DNA of 64,000 nt, from assembly GCA_958510825.1 (NCBI GenBank), contig OY294049.1, forward strand, positions 7,874,001 to 7,938,000. Reading direction: 5' to 3'. The notes beneath the pieces are model-generated. The model searched no databases. It was not told where the DNA came from and saw only the letters and a program-made list of their open reading frames with translations. The DNA is from Brachypterus glaber. Taxonomy: Eukaryota; Arthropoda; Insecta; Coleoptera; Kateretidae. The position numbers and the translations under genes were made by a program. Below, piece by piece: positions 1 to 13,000 of the stretch; the stretch's first letter is position 1, and each line of letters begins with the position of its first letter.

Positions 1-495
1 ATTTATAGGAAAAAAAATTATTTACGCTTTAGAAAAGGGCTGGTAGTTATATTCCATCTACACAGACTTCTCTAAAGCGTTTGATACGGTGAATATTAGT
101 TTATTATTGGTAAAACTTGCCCTATTTGGTTTGGACTTTAAACTGCTTAAATGATTTGAAAGCTTTTTCTCTATTCGGAAACAATGTGTTTGTATGTTGG
201 GTATGTTGTCTTTTTTATATGTTTTTTCAGGTGTGCGCTCCACTTTATTTCTCATATTTATTAACTATATGGCCAATGAGCTTGTTTCTAGTGGGGCTGA
301 TGATTTTAAATTTGTTAAAATCATCAAATCTGATGAAGATAGAGCCGATTTACAACAAGACCCAAATAAAATATCTAATTGGTGTACTAGAAACAATCTT
401 AGGCTCAATATTAACCAGTTGTTACATTAGTTTTTTAGGGGACAAAAAAAAGATAGCATCAAATTACCAAATTAATGATTTGCCTTTATAATATA
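1..495 (+). pseudogene. Decayed LINE reverse-transcriptase fragment, 5' part
   Basis: Frames on the plus strand read as the middle of a non-LTR retrotransposon reverse transcriptase. The palm motif YTDFSKAFDTV lies near 55-95, and the catalytic FADD box is decayed to GADD near 295, followed by DFKFVKIIKSDEDRADLQQD. Stops and frame changes break the reading frame, so it is dead. The same ORF resumes after 2880 (SIKDLEVLFSENLNFSEHISS), which shows that the 496-2880 element landed inside it. The style resembles jockey/CR1-type LINEs; the clade is inferred. Confidence 0.8.
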
Positions 496-2880
496 CACTT
501 CAGCTCAAAAATATCGGCCCACCTAAAAAAATACACATTTTTGAATGCAAATATCTCCAAAACTATTTAATGGATTTATTCGATCTTTTTTTTATTTTGA
601 AGCTTGAACTTTTAGCTCTTACTTACTGGAATAAAAATTATCAAACATCTTTTTTTATACCGGCAGCAATGAAAAGTGCACAGCTATGTTTTTTTACTGC
701 ACCTTTCGATATGCGCATGGTTCGCCACTGCATATTTTTTTACAATTTAATTAATTGATTTTATAGCCTAATTAAATGGAAGTAATCTCTTTTTAAATTT
801 TTTAATTTTCCTTTTCTCGTTTAGGAGATATAAGGTTTTTTCTAAAAATTTACATTTTTGCAAGTAACAAAAAAACTACGCAATGGATTTAATTGATTTT
901 TTTTTTAATTTGAAGCTTAAATCGTAAACTTTTATTTATTTAATTTAGGTTTCTGTTGGAAACATGTTTAAACTGAGTTTACATTGCTTAAATAGTCATG
1001 TTTTTTTTACTCGATCTTTTTTGTTGCAATTTAAACACAAACTCAAATCTTTCCATAAGTTTTAAAACTTATTCTAATAGCCACACTTATTGTGACTGAT
1101 TCCGTCTTTTATTTTTTATCATAAGTCTTCTCATTTAGGAGAAATTATGTTTTTTTGGTAAATAAGGACTTTTTAAGTGGTGGGCTAGTGCCACCCCTGT
1201 AACTAACTTTTTTATGATTGACAAGACTTGTCACTTATGTGACAATACTTTTTTAACTCGTTAAAATGTTATTTAATTGTATTATTTAAATGGAAACAAG
1301 TCCGGAAGTAGCTACCCAAGCTGTAGCTCTGCTACAAGAAGGGCACAGTCAGCGTTATGTTGCTCAACAGTTAAATATTACGAGAGCAGCGGTAAGAAGA
1401 GTATTCCAACGTTTTGAGGAGACCGGTTCCTTTAGTCAACGCCAAGGAGCTGGCAGACATAGGTGCACGTCCGCTCGGGATGACCGATTTATCGAGCTTA
1501 ATTCCCTGCGGAATCGTCGTCTAAATTCAGTTAATTTGAGATCACGGCTTCAAGAAACAAGAGGTGTAGCAGTAAGTAGGTCCACTATTGGTCGAAGGCT
1601 TTTTGAAAGAAACCTTTGCTCTTATAAGGCCGCAACTGGACCTAAACTCACTGCTAACCATCGTCGTGCCAGGCTGCAGTTTGCAAGAAGACATTTAAAC
1701 TGGGACAGAAACCAATGGGCAAAGGTTATGTTTTCTGATGAAACCAGGATATGTCTATTTGGGAATGATGCAAGACAGCGTGTCTACCGACGTCCTGGAA
1801 AACGTTATGCACAGGCCTGCATTGCAGAAAAAATTAGTTATGGTGGTTGTGTTTATAATTGTTATTAAATAATTTTAATAAAATTTAAAATTTGTTTATT
1901 GTTATTTTATTTGATAAAATATTTTGTTTAAAAAAAATTAAAAAGCAAAAAGTCCTTAAAAAGACGTTAGAACTTGTTTTTGGAGTACCATTAGAGATTT
2001 AAACAGTCTGTGCAAAGTTCGTTCGACATATATGCCTCAAAACGCAGTCTGAGCTGGGAACCAAAAAGTTGCTAACGCAGAAAACGTGTTAATTAAATGT
2101 ATTTATTTAAGCTAAAGTTATAGAAGTGCAATAGATCTTTATATTCTATCGACGCTTTTCCGTCATATACAGTTTTACAGGGGTGGCACTAGCCCACTGA
2201 TTAAAAAGTCACTTTTTCCGAAAAACTTTAATTTCTCCTAAATGAGAAGACTTATGATAAAAAATAAAAGAAGGAATCAGTCACAATAAGTGTGGCTTTT
2301 AGAATAAGTTTTAAAACTTATGGAAACATTTGAGTTTGTGGTTAAATTGCATCAAAAAAGATTGGGTAAAAAAAACATGACTATTTAAGCAATGTAAACC
2401 CAGTTTAAACATGTTTGCACCAGAAACTTAAATTAAATAAATAAAAGTTAAGGACTTAAGCTTCAAATTAAAAAATAAATCAATTAAATCCACTGTGTAG
2501 TTTTTTTGTTATTTGCAAAAATGTTTATTTTCAGAAAAAACCGTATATCTCCTAAACGAGAAAAGGAAAATTAAAAAGTTAAAAAAGAAATTACTCCCAT
2601 TTAATTGGCCTATAAAATCAATTAATTAAATTGTAAAAAAATATGCAGTGGCAAACCGTGCGCATATCGAAAGAAGCAGTAAAAAAACATAGCTGTGTAA
2701 TTTTCATTGCTGCCGGTTTAAAAAAAGATTTTTGATAATTTTTATTCCAGTAATTAAGAGCTAAAAGTTCAAGCTTTAAAATAAAAAAAAGGTCAAATAA
2801 ATCTATTGAATAGTTTTGGAGTTATTAGCATTTGAAAATGTGTATTTTTTTAGGTGGGCCGATATTTTTGAGCAGAAGTG
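496..2880 (+). mobile_element. Tc1/mariner-like DNA transposon with about 0.7 kb terminal inverted repeats
   Basis: The ends read CACTTCAGCTCAAAAATATC at left and the reverse complement of CACTTCTGCTCAAAAATATC at right, with a TA on each outer side (494-495, 2881-2882), as expected for the Tc1/mariner superfamily. The inverted repeats are readable inward to about 1204 on the left and 2172 on the right, roughly 700 bp each, far longer than the tens to few hundred bases usual for Tc1 elements. A truncated transposase (1290-1868) sits between them. The element split a LINE ORF, so it is younger than that LINE. It is non-autonomous as it stands. Confidence 0.9.
1290..1868 (+). pseudogene. Truncated Tc1-like transposase
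   Basis: The 192-codon ORF starts with a helix-turn-helix region at residues about 8-45 (VALLQEGHSQRYVAQQLNIT) and a second one at about 60-115, as in Tc1 transposases. The first catalytic aspartate is visible in FSDE at about residue 150. After SYGG (183-186), where family members continue with a GxVMVWG-type stretch, the sequence turns into AT-rich non-coding DNA and stops. The second Asp and the third acidic residue are absent. Family members are about 340 residues, so nearly half the catalytic domain is lost. It cannot be an active transposase; the DNA-binding part could still bind the repeats if expressed. Confidence 0.85.
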
Positions 2881-3840
2881 TAGTTCATCCATAAAAGATC
2901 TGGAAGTCTTATTTAGTGAAAACCTAAATTTTAGTGAACATATTAGTAGTATACTGCCGTCCTATGAAAGACCCGCGTATCTCCATTTGTAGAATACCAG
3001 CGTTTTCAAATAATTACACCGAGTTGACGTGAAAACGTTGCTATGCGTCAAATGGAGATACGCGGGTCTTTCATAGCACGGCAGTATAGCCAAAAGAGCA
3101 AATTAACTTCTTGGATTTGTAATGCGTAACTGTCTGGAACTTTTGACTCACACTTTAACTGTGCTTTAAAAATCCTTGGTAAGATCTAATTTAAAATATT
3201 GCCCCCTGATTTGGTCTCCATTTACTGTTCAGGATAAATATATTGTAGAAAAGTTCAACATAAATTTTTGCGTGTTCTAGCTTTTAAAATGAATTTTAGA
3301 ATAATAGACCATAATTACTTCGAGATTGAAAGAACTACCGGTATTGAAACATGGGAAAATAGAAGAGTTTTGGCTAATAGTTGCTTTGTGTATAAGTTAA
3401 TTAACGGTCAAGTTGATTGTCCCGATCTACTTGGTAAAATAAATTTTTATGTTTCGCCTAGAAATACTCTAGAACCTCGAGTCGAGGTACTCAAAATATG
3501 TTTTTTATTTCACGTCACGCTACTAACTACGCTACTCCATTTAACTCGGCTTTATCATTCGTAAATGACTCAAGTATTGATCCATACTCAATTATTTTAC
3601 AAAAATTTGCTGTTCGGTCATTTCAAAATCAATAAACTAACTTTTTGCATTTATTCTTATATTATCTCTACTTTATTTTCGTTTGGACTTTTTATTATAT
3701 TTTTATTTTTTATTGCTTTTATGTTTTAAAAAGTTAATTTGGATTTAAGAACCTGCATATTTTTAAAAATTATATTATATTCTTTGTAAAATTACTGTAA
3801 TCGGGCTATCTCGTAGACAATAAATAAATAAATTTATTTT
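2881..3840 (+). pseudogene. Decayed LINE, 3' part and tail
   Basis: This continues the reverse-transcriptase ORF broken at 495. It starts with the thumb-type sequence SIKDLEVLFSENLNF, is interrupted by a MITE at 2952-3086, and resumes with AKRANNFLDL. A C-terminal open stretch of 98 codons at 3268-3564 includes ERTTGIETWENRRVLANSCF, typical of the LINE C-terminus. The non-coding end runs to an ACAATAAATAAATAAAT tail near 3820-3835, a common LINE 3' terminus. It lies in the brp intron downstream of exon 18. Confidence 0.75.
2952..3086. mobile_element. 135 bp mariner-type MITE
   Basis: The ends are near-perfect inverted repeats of about 38 bp beginning TACTGCCGT, with internal ACCCGCGTATCTCCATTTG mirrored at 3048-3069. 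TA dinucleotides flank both sides (2950-2951, 3087-3088). It has no coding capacity. It interrupts the LINE ORF, which reads on in frame when the MITE is removed. Confidence 0.85.
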
Positions 3841-3855
3841 TTTTTGTTTACTTAC

Positions 3856-4016
3856 TTCATATGTACAAGTTCCTGCAAGTTTGCTTTTCTTTCCGCAACT
3901 AATTTAGCCAGTTTATTCTCAAGACTCGTCATTCTATTTAAATATGGTCTGCAAGCGTGACATTTTGAGGCTTGCACTGCTTGTAATGATAACAGTCTTT
4001 GTTCCAGTTTTGCTAC
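3856..4016 (-). CDS. brp: brp exon 18 (last in window)
   Basis: This starts after a TTGTAG acceptor with VAKLEQRLLSLQAVQASKCH and ends ...QELVHMK at a canonical GTAAGT donor, two bases into a codon. CHAC is a rare cysteine pair in this otherwise cysteine-poor coiled coil. The donor shows the ORF must continue left of the window or beyond the LINE/Tc1 block; no matching exon was seen in 1-3855. Confidence 0.9.
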
Positions 4017-7000
4017 CTACAATGTATATTTTTTTAATGAAATAACTACTATTTCTTGACTGTGTAGTTACCTTTTCCATAATGTTTTTCCTCTTTTGTT
4101 CTTCTTGAACTAAAACCATCTCCCTTTCCGTTGCTATCAGTATACTCTCTCTTAAGGCATCTTCTAATTCTCGTATTTTTTCATCCTTTTGATCGGATAA
4201 TGTAATAATTTCGTTTATAGTTTTAATACTGATAGGTAAATTATAGAAATGTGACTGTATCTTTTTTAGATCTTCCAAAGGAATTTGATCATCACTTTTT
4301 TCACTTGTCTCATTTTTTGTAGTAATATATTCTTCTTCATTTGGATGGTTATTTAAAGTTACATTGTCTTTTTTGGGCACCTAATATTGTAAGCAACATA
4401 AAACATAAAACACTTAGAAAATATAATAAAACAATACAAAGCTATATTTATACAAACTTAAAAAAATAAAAGGAACTGGATATTTTTTAATTTATGTAGC
4501 GAATTGTATTATTTAGAAAAAGCTCTTTAGGAAGCCAGCGGGTCCAGCCTATTTGATCCAGAAATGTAAGCAAGAAAAAGAAAAGGTTATTTTGTTAGTT
4601 GGATAATTTTATTTCTTAAATTATTCTATACGTTACCTCCTCTTTCTTTCGTTGCTCTTCTAACTGTGCTTGCATTTGTTGTTGATTTTTTAATTTTGAC
4701 TGTGAATTTTTTAAAGCCCTGAAAAATACAATTGCTGAGTTTTCGATTGGCCATTTTAAATGAGATAGATAGCCCTATAAAAAATTTAGGATTCAAACAG
4801 ATTGAAAATAAAATCTAACTGTTTGAAGTTGTTTGAATCCGTTTTTGGAATCGCATGTGCGAATTAAAATGGATTAAAGATATTTTATCTGTTTGAATTA
4901 GAATCAATTCGCAAAAAAGATTAGGTTCTAACCGTTAGATATGTGAAATTGGAAAGTCTAAGCATATGTTAAGACCTTTACGATATATGTAGGTATAGCC
5001 GTGGTCTAAAGAAGCCCGGCAAAGCATTCCATCCATTGAAAATCGTATAATGTGTATACAATTTAGGTAATTTACTTTATGTACATATCATCTAGATAAG
5101 CCTAAATCGACTATTTTTATACAAACGTCGGTGAGAAACAATTTTAAAAATTTAATTCGCATTTGCGAATTTAAACGGATTAAAAATATTTTATTTTTAA
5201 TCTGTTTGAATCCGAATCAATTCTCAAATGCTAATTAAAATGACTTTTCAATTTTCAAAAAAGGATTCAAACAGGTTCAAACGAATTAAATCAGATACGC
5301 ATTTGCAAATAGTTGCTAATTGAAAATTATATTCTGCATATGTGAATAGAAACGAATTAAAACATGTTACGCATTTGCAAATAGTATCTAATTAAAAATG
5401 ATATTTCGCATATGCAAATAGAAACGAATTAAATCGAATACGTATTTTAAAATAATATTCCGCATATGCGAATAGAAACAAATTAAAACATGTTACGCAT
5501 TTGCAAATAGTATCTAACTAAAAATGATATTCCGCATATGTGAATATAAATGAAGTAAAATATGTTACGCATTTGCAAATAGAAACGAATTAAAACATGA
5601 TATTCCGCATATGCAAATTAAAACGAATTAAATGTAAATAGCAAATGCAAATTAAAACAAGTTAACTAATTGAAACGGATTAATATTGATTATTTGCTGC
5701 AAATAGAAATAATCCAAACTAATTCAAACAGGTTAAAAATATTTTATTTTTTATCAGTTTGAATCTGAAATTTTTTATAGGGAGATAATATCTATGTAAG
5801 TATATTATAGCTTTTAGAACCAATATCTGTTGGCTAATTTATTTATAAAATAAAAAATATATATTGACATTATTTTTAGAAACTTACTGTTGTAACTCCA
5901 TAATTTGTTTTTCCTTTGTATTTTGTTCCTCCTGACTCATTTGTATGAGTTGTAATAATCTTTCCATTTCTGTAGCAGAGCGTTTTGCTTCTTCTTGTGC
6001 TTGTTCCACTTTCTTTTCAGCTTCGATTAATTTCTTATTTAATTCTCCAGCTGCAGCTGCACCTCCTCCAGCCTAAAAGTAATAATTTTCAAAAATAATA
6101 ATTTTTCTTATGTATTATTCTTATGTAATTTTACCTTTTGTAATGATGCTTGTAATTGGTCAAGTTGGTCCTTTTGTTTCTTTAATTGTTTTTCTACTTC
6201 AACTAATGCCTTTTCTTTTTCTTCTACTTGTCTAGCCTTATTTTCGACAGCTTTCCTTTGTTCCTCAAATTGTTTACGTTGTGCTTCGATTTGTTTCTTT
6301 TCTTCCTCAATTTGCCTCTTTTGAGGACCCAAATCTTCTTGTTTTTGTGGACCGGGAGCGGCCTTTTTACTAGCCTCCATAAGTTCAATCTAAACGGAAA
6401 AAAATAATTTAAAATATTTTATTTCATAAAAATAGAACATTTGATTTAATATAGCACCTGATTTTATAAAATAATAGGGAATATTAGTAAAATATATAAC
6501 TGTTAAAATAATAAACATTAAACGAAATAAAATTTATTTGTTTCATACAAAAAAAATCCTAAAAAATTAATTAAATATGTAAAAAATAATATAATAATTT
6601 CTTAGTTAACCCTTTATTTACTTACTTGGTTTCTTTCTAACTCTTGTACTAGCATTTCTAACTGAGCTTGCAGTCTTTCTTTTTCTGTCGTACTATTCTT
6701 AAGTTCTTGTTGCATTTTCTCCATTTCTTTTCTGATCATGGCCATTTCCTTATCATCCTGAGCATGAATACCTTTTTCTTTCTGATACTGAGCCATTTGT
6801 TGCAGCTGCTGCTGGAGTTGTTTCTCCATAACTTGGATTCGTTTCGTCAAATCCTGGGCGGTTTTTTCTGCCTGGTCAGCTCGGTTCGTTTCTTGTTCTA
6901 CTACCTTTCTCCACTGTTCTAGTTCTGAATCGCTCCTGCCTCCAGATTCGTGTAATAATTTTTCTGATTTTTCAGCCCTCTGTCTGTGATTATCTCGTTC

Positions 7001-10000
7001 TTTCGTAACATTTTGCAGTTGTTGTTGTAACATTATTATCTCTTTGTTTCTACTCTCCAAAATATCTTTCGTACCTCGTTCTATGTCTTGAGACATTTTC
7101 TTTTGTTCTCCTTTAAGTCTAGCAACTTCAGCCTTATGTTTTTCTAGTTCGGACTCCGATTGATGCAACTCTTGCTGGAATTCTCGTAACATGTCTTGTG
7201 ACTTCTCTAACTGTATACACAGCTGATCTCGTTCCATTGTAATCTGCTTAATATCAGCTTCGTACTTAATAATTTGTTTTTCAACCGAATCTCCTTGTCT
7301 TCCTTGCTTATCTAACATAGAAACCATCTTCTCTCTTTCTCTACTAGCTTGAGCCAACTCTTGCTGTAACTTGACTATAGCTTCTTGAGCTCTGTGATCG
7401 TATGTACGGCGCTGTGTGTCCATACCGTTTCGTACTTGTTGTAATTCTGCTCGTAAAACGTCTCGTTCTTGTTCTATTGTTTTCCAGTTGACTTTTTCTC
7501 GTTCTAAAATTTCATGCATTCGTGCTAGTTCGTTAGCCATGTGTTCGAATTCGATCTTGGTCGCTTCGTTTTGTTCTAGAGCATTGGCTAGATGCATTTG
7601 AGATTTTTCTAGTTCTTGAGCTAGTCTTCCTGCTTCCAGTTCAGTTGCATCTCTAGCTTGGATGGCCTTTTCTAGTTTTTCTTTCAATCTTTCAATTTCA
7701 AGCCTTTCATCATTTCTTACTTTGTCAGATGCTAATGTCTGCCTTCTTTCTGCTTGCGCAAGTTCAATTCGTAATTTTTCGTTATCTTTTTCTAGTTTTT
7801 CAGTCTGTATTTTCAGTTTTTCATGTCTATCTCTTAGTTTTTCGCATTCTATGACAGCTCTTTCTAATTCGTGGCGTTGTTTGTCTTGTCCACCTGATAC
7901 CTTGGCTACTTCTGCACGTGCTAGGTCCAGTTGCATACTTACTTCGTGTAACTTAGTTTCTAATTGTTGGTTACTATTAAGTGTCCTCTGTAAATCATCC
8001 TTAACTCTTTCCATTTCCATGGTTCTTTCCTTTTCTTGGTCATATGTATATTTACTTCTCGTACCTTCAAGGGCAGCGAGTTCTTTTCTATGTCGATCTA
8101 AGTCACCTAAAGTTTTATCCAATCTTTCTCTAAGTCTGTCAATCTCAGCTCTAAGTCTTTCGTTATCTTCTTTTGTAACTATTCCATCTCTATCATATTT
8201 AGAATATCTAGTAGCTGCTGGACCAGTTGTGCTTTCACGCAATGCATCGTATTCGCCTACTACTTTTCTAAATTCATTTGCTAGTTTTTCGTGTTTCTCG
8301 TGAGTTTTTTCAACGTCAACTTGCAGTCTTGCGATTTCCTCTTGACTCTTGTCATAAGCAGCTTGAACTTTAGTAGCTTGAGCGTGTGCTCTTTCTATTT
8401 CGTATTTCATTCTTTCATTATCTGCATGCCATTTTTCCTTATCACTCTGCAATCTTCTCAGTTCTATTTGAGTCTTTTCAAACCTTTCTCTGACCAACTC
8501 GTTATCTACTCCCAGTCGTTCTAACTCTTCTTTAGATTTTTCCTCTAGTTCTTTGCTTCTGGCAAACTGCATAGATGTTCTGTCGTACTGTTCTTGAAGT
8601 CTTTGATATTCGTCTTGTATTTTACGTTGATCATCTCGCATTTTTGAGAGTAGCATTTGTTGCTTTTCGACATCGATTTCCAAACGTTCTTTGTCTGCCT
8701 GGACTGTGTCCAATTTGTTTTGAAGTCTGTATACGTCGCTTTGAGACCTGTAGAATAATTTAAACGTTATTTATGGTCAAGTTTATGTGACGTTAAAGTT
8801 TTATACTGTAGCTTTTTAAATGAGCTGTTCCATTTTGTTGTATTAATTACATTTGTGTTTGTATACAATGATAATGATTTAATTTTGATAACTTTTTAAC
8901 TAAATATGTTTACCTATTTAAAGCTTTAAGTTTAAAATAAAAAGTCCGCTAATTTAAAAAATATATAAGTAATAAGAAAATATACATGTTACGTTCTTTT
9001 GAAAGCAATAAAATACAAACATTTCTGTTGATATAAAATAAAAAAGAGCTACTGTAACAGTTCAAAACAGAATTGAATTAAGTCTAAACGTTTTGAATGA
9101 TACTTGCACAAAATATTTTGCATTTTCTTATTTACTGACCTGTCATATTTCTCCAATAATTTTTCAAACTCTTTATGCATGCTATCTCTGTCTTCCAAAG
9201 CCTTTTGTGAACCATACATGGCTTTATCCAGTTTTTCTTTGAGTATATCGATCTCTGTAAGTGCATCGTCTCGTTCGATTTGCAATTTTTGTTGCGTCAG
9301 ATGAGTTTTTTCCCATCTATCTTTCAGCACATCTAGTTCGGATTCTATGTCAGCTCTTTCGCGTTGAGCTTTGGCGATTTGACTTAATTGTAATTCTACA
9401 CGTTCCTTGTATTTATCACATTCGTCTTGGAACGTGTCTCGTTCTTTTTGGAGGCGTGTCATACTTGTCTAGAAAAAGAAAGAAAATCGGTTAAAATTTA
9501 ATTAAGGTTGTTAGTCTAGTCAAATAACGAGAATTTCCTATGTTGAAATTGCAATAAATGCACACAGGCTGATATTTTAAAGTAGTGATTGGTAACAGAA
9601 CACTCCTGTTAGTTTTTCACAGGATAATTTGCGTAAGGGGTGTCCGCTATCTTGAATTTTAGGGGTGAATGCGGTTATCTCGTGAAATATGCATCTTACG
9701 ATAAAAACGCATATAACAAATTTTGTTAAAAAGGAAATTTACAACAATTTTTGTTTGGGTCATTTTTCAAATGTATTAATAGCAATCGAGTTATAAATAT
9801 TAAAAAATGGGCATGTTAAGGGTGAATTTTTTTTTTCGGTTTTTCAGCCAAACTATTAATTGAAGAATAAAAGTGGTTATGAACAAACTTGTAGCTCATG
9901 TTGTCCGCTTTCTTTAATTTTAGGGGTGAGTGAGGTTATCTCCGTAAATATGGATCCTACGATAAAAATGCAATATCATGACCTACGTTAAATATGAGCT

Positions 10001-13000
10001 AGGTAGCAGAAATAATAGCGTGTTTAATAGTGCGTTTAATTCCTATAAAAGGAGGAGTTGGTGTGAGAATAAGAACCAATTTAAGAATTGCTGGACAAAA
10101 AATGTATCTCTACCTTACAAATAGTGGTTCGGAACTCACTATAAGCCGATAGTCTACAGAATGTTGTATGCACAATGGGTATTTGACCTGAGTGTAAAAG
10201 ATATTATCACGCATTGCTGTGGTACTATCCTCCTTCAATGGAACTTTACCAAGGTATAATTAATTTATAGTTAAACATTTTCAAAATGTTTTTATTCCAA
10301 TAAAAACATTAAAAAAAATAATACATATATAATGGATTTTGATTCCAAACATAAAAAAAAATCCATCGTTTATTACGGTTAGGAATTTCCTTTTCTAAAG
10401 GAGAAAATTCTTTATATGGAATGTTGATATACTCACCTGAGATTTATCGTATTTGTCTCTAATTCGATCGGCTTCTTGCTGGCAAGATTCCTTTTCTTTC
10501 TGTAGTCGAGCAGACAGGCTTTGAGCCTTGTCCAATTGCGATTGGATATTCTCTAAATCGTATCCGACTTTTTCTTTCTCTAATTGTAACTAAAAATAAC
10601 AAGAAAATAAACTTTATAAGAAACAACTTCAAACCATAACAAATTTAGTTTACTTTTTAACCTCTTTTTTTGTGGTTTTTGTTTTTAGAATTTAATTTTA
10701 AACTTTTTGTGGTTGGTTGTAAAGAGATATTAGATTGCTTGGACTTATTGGTCAAAAACGTGAAATTGATATAAATTTATTATTTATTAATGGAAACGTA
10801 TTTTCCGAATATATTTCTATAGATGCATTACCCATTCTTAAATCAAGTTTCAATTACAGAGATTACACATGCCAACAAATTTCCAATTCCAAAAAATCAA
10901 AAACAAATTTCCGCGCCGTTAGGGTGGTCCAAAATTTTATTTTTGTTTCGATTTTTATAAAAATGTGTCATATGCTTTCTTTTGATTATGTTGATGTAGA
11001 CCAATGTCCATAACTTAAAAATTCTACACTTCATGTTAATGAATGAGATTTTTGGCATGGCTTATAGATGAAAAAAATTATACGTGATGGAAACAAAAAA
11101 ATGTTGGTTTGGGAGTCAGTGGGTCTTAACTAAGCTAGAAAAAAAAACATCCTATCACAAAATCCTTGTTGACCTGTGTTATTAATGTATATTATAATTT
11201 TTTTTAAACATCGATTATTAAAATCTATAATCTATAATAGATTACTGAAGTGATTGATACTTAGATAGATAGATAAGTAGATATGGAAAAAAGTTAGAGA
11301 TATTCGTAAATAATGAACTTAAGGGGACTTTTCATAATTGGAAAAAAATAAACTTTTATTTTTTTTTTCTGAAAAGAATATTGTATTTATTGTATTATAA
11401 AACATATTAAGAATACATTTTTTTTTGTATTTTTAGTACAACTTGACCACTTCAGAGGGCGTCTTCCAAAAGACACTTTTAAACGGGTCCACAGTTTTTG
11501 GGCTTCCTGTAACACATAGAGTAAACATTCAAACGGGATTCTATTCATAAGACTATTCTATTTTTAATATTTTTAACATTTTATAAACATTTTTCTGAAA
11601 AATGAAACAAAATGCCGTGTCATTTTTCATAAAACTGATTATAAAATGATAAAAATATTAAAAATAGAATATTTTTTAAGTTTAGTTACTAGTATTTAGT
11701 CTTATGAATAGAATCCCGTTGGATTTTTTACTCTATGTGTTACAGGAAGCCCAAAAACTGTGGGGCCGTTTAAAAAGTGGCTTTTGGAAGTAGTCAAGAT
11801 GTACTAAAAATGCAAAAAAAAAATTATATTCTTAATATGTTTTATAAATATGTCCAAAAGAAGTCAGTTCAATAAATAATATATACTTTTCACAAAAAAT
11901 AAAAGTCCCCTTAACATGTAAGGTTAAAAGGAGTTACCGATATTCTGCCTCCTAAGGAGGAACGCGGCAAATCCCAAAATTTTGGAAAAATGAGTTTTTG
12001 GTTTGGTTTCCAAACCCAAAGTCATAAATTTTAATTCGCTTTTCATTAAAATTATTTAAAAAAATATATTAAGGGCCAAAAGGGCAATTTTAAGTTCGCA
12101 ATTTTCGGCATTTACAGAATTGATGTCGATTTACAGAGGCAAAATGCGGCATCTACACTTTCCCGAGTGTTTTACCGCATTCTTCCTCTGTTATCATAAT
12201 TACAGAGAAAGAATGCGGTATTGGCTTGCTGGATTTAAATAATGGTTTGATTTGATTTTTTTCACCTAAACTGACTTTTTTGTGTAAAATGTCTTTTTTT
12301 TTATTTAAAATTTATTATTTCGTACACTTAAAACTGATATTAATTAGTTTCTTTATATTATTGCAGCAAGTCTGTCTGATCGTGTCTGATTTTAAACATT
12401 TCTTAGCCTCTATGATAAGAGATTCATGTTTTCTTTTTAGAAAATAGTTAAAAATATATCTTCGTATGTAACTGCCATCAAAAAAGATAAAAATAAATTT
12501 TTCTCGATTTTAACTTTTTTGGAAATGTCGCTTTTCTTCTAAGGAGGGCAGTATTTTACTCCACTGTACCATTTTTGGCTTAAAAAACGCTCAAAGCACC
12601 GAACTTTTTTATGCAAAATATGGTTCAATGAAGTAAAATATCGGTACCTTCTTCTAACCTGTAAGTTTATAATTTACGAATATCCCTAACTTTTCCATGG
12701 ATGTATTTCCAATATACCTAATAAGATAAGTTTCGATTAAGTTTTCATATCGACGAGCTACATTATACATGGATTATGTTATTTACAAGTTTAAATTTTA
12801 TTGTTTTTAGGTAAAAAGTCCTTTAAATGGGTTAAATTTCTTTATTGGGGCATATTTTTAAATAATGTAGCTGCACACTCCCCCGTATAAATAAGCAAAG
12901 TAAATAAATTACTTTTTTTTTATTTAAAATTCAAAGAAAAGATTTAATTTTCAAGGAAAAACTTGAAATTATTATATTTTTAATCAATTCCAATATTATT

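Noticed and set aside
7662..8303. 213-codon plus-strand frame, serine/leucine rich
   Set aside because: It is the reverse-complement shadow of brp exon 13; the minus-strand frame has the conserved coiled coil and splice sites.
10735..11013. 92-codon plus-strand frame in brp intron 10
   Set aside because: No recognisable domain, splice context or poly(A) signal; likely chance in AT-rich DNA.
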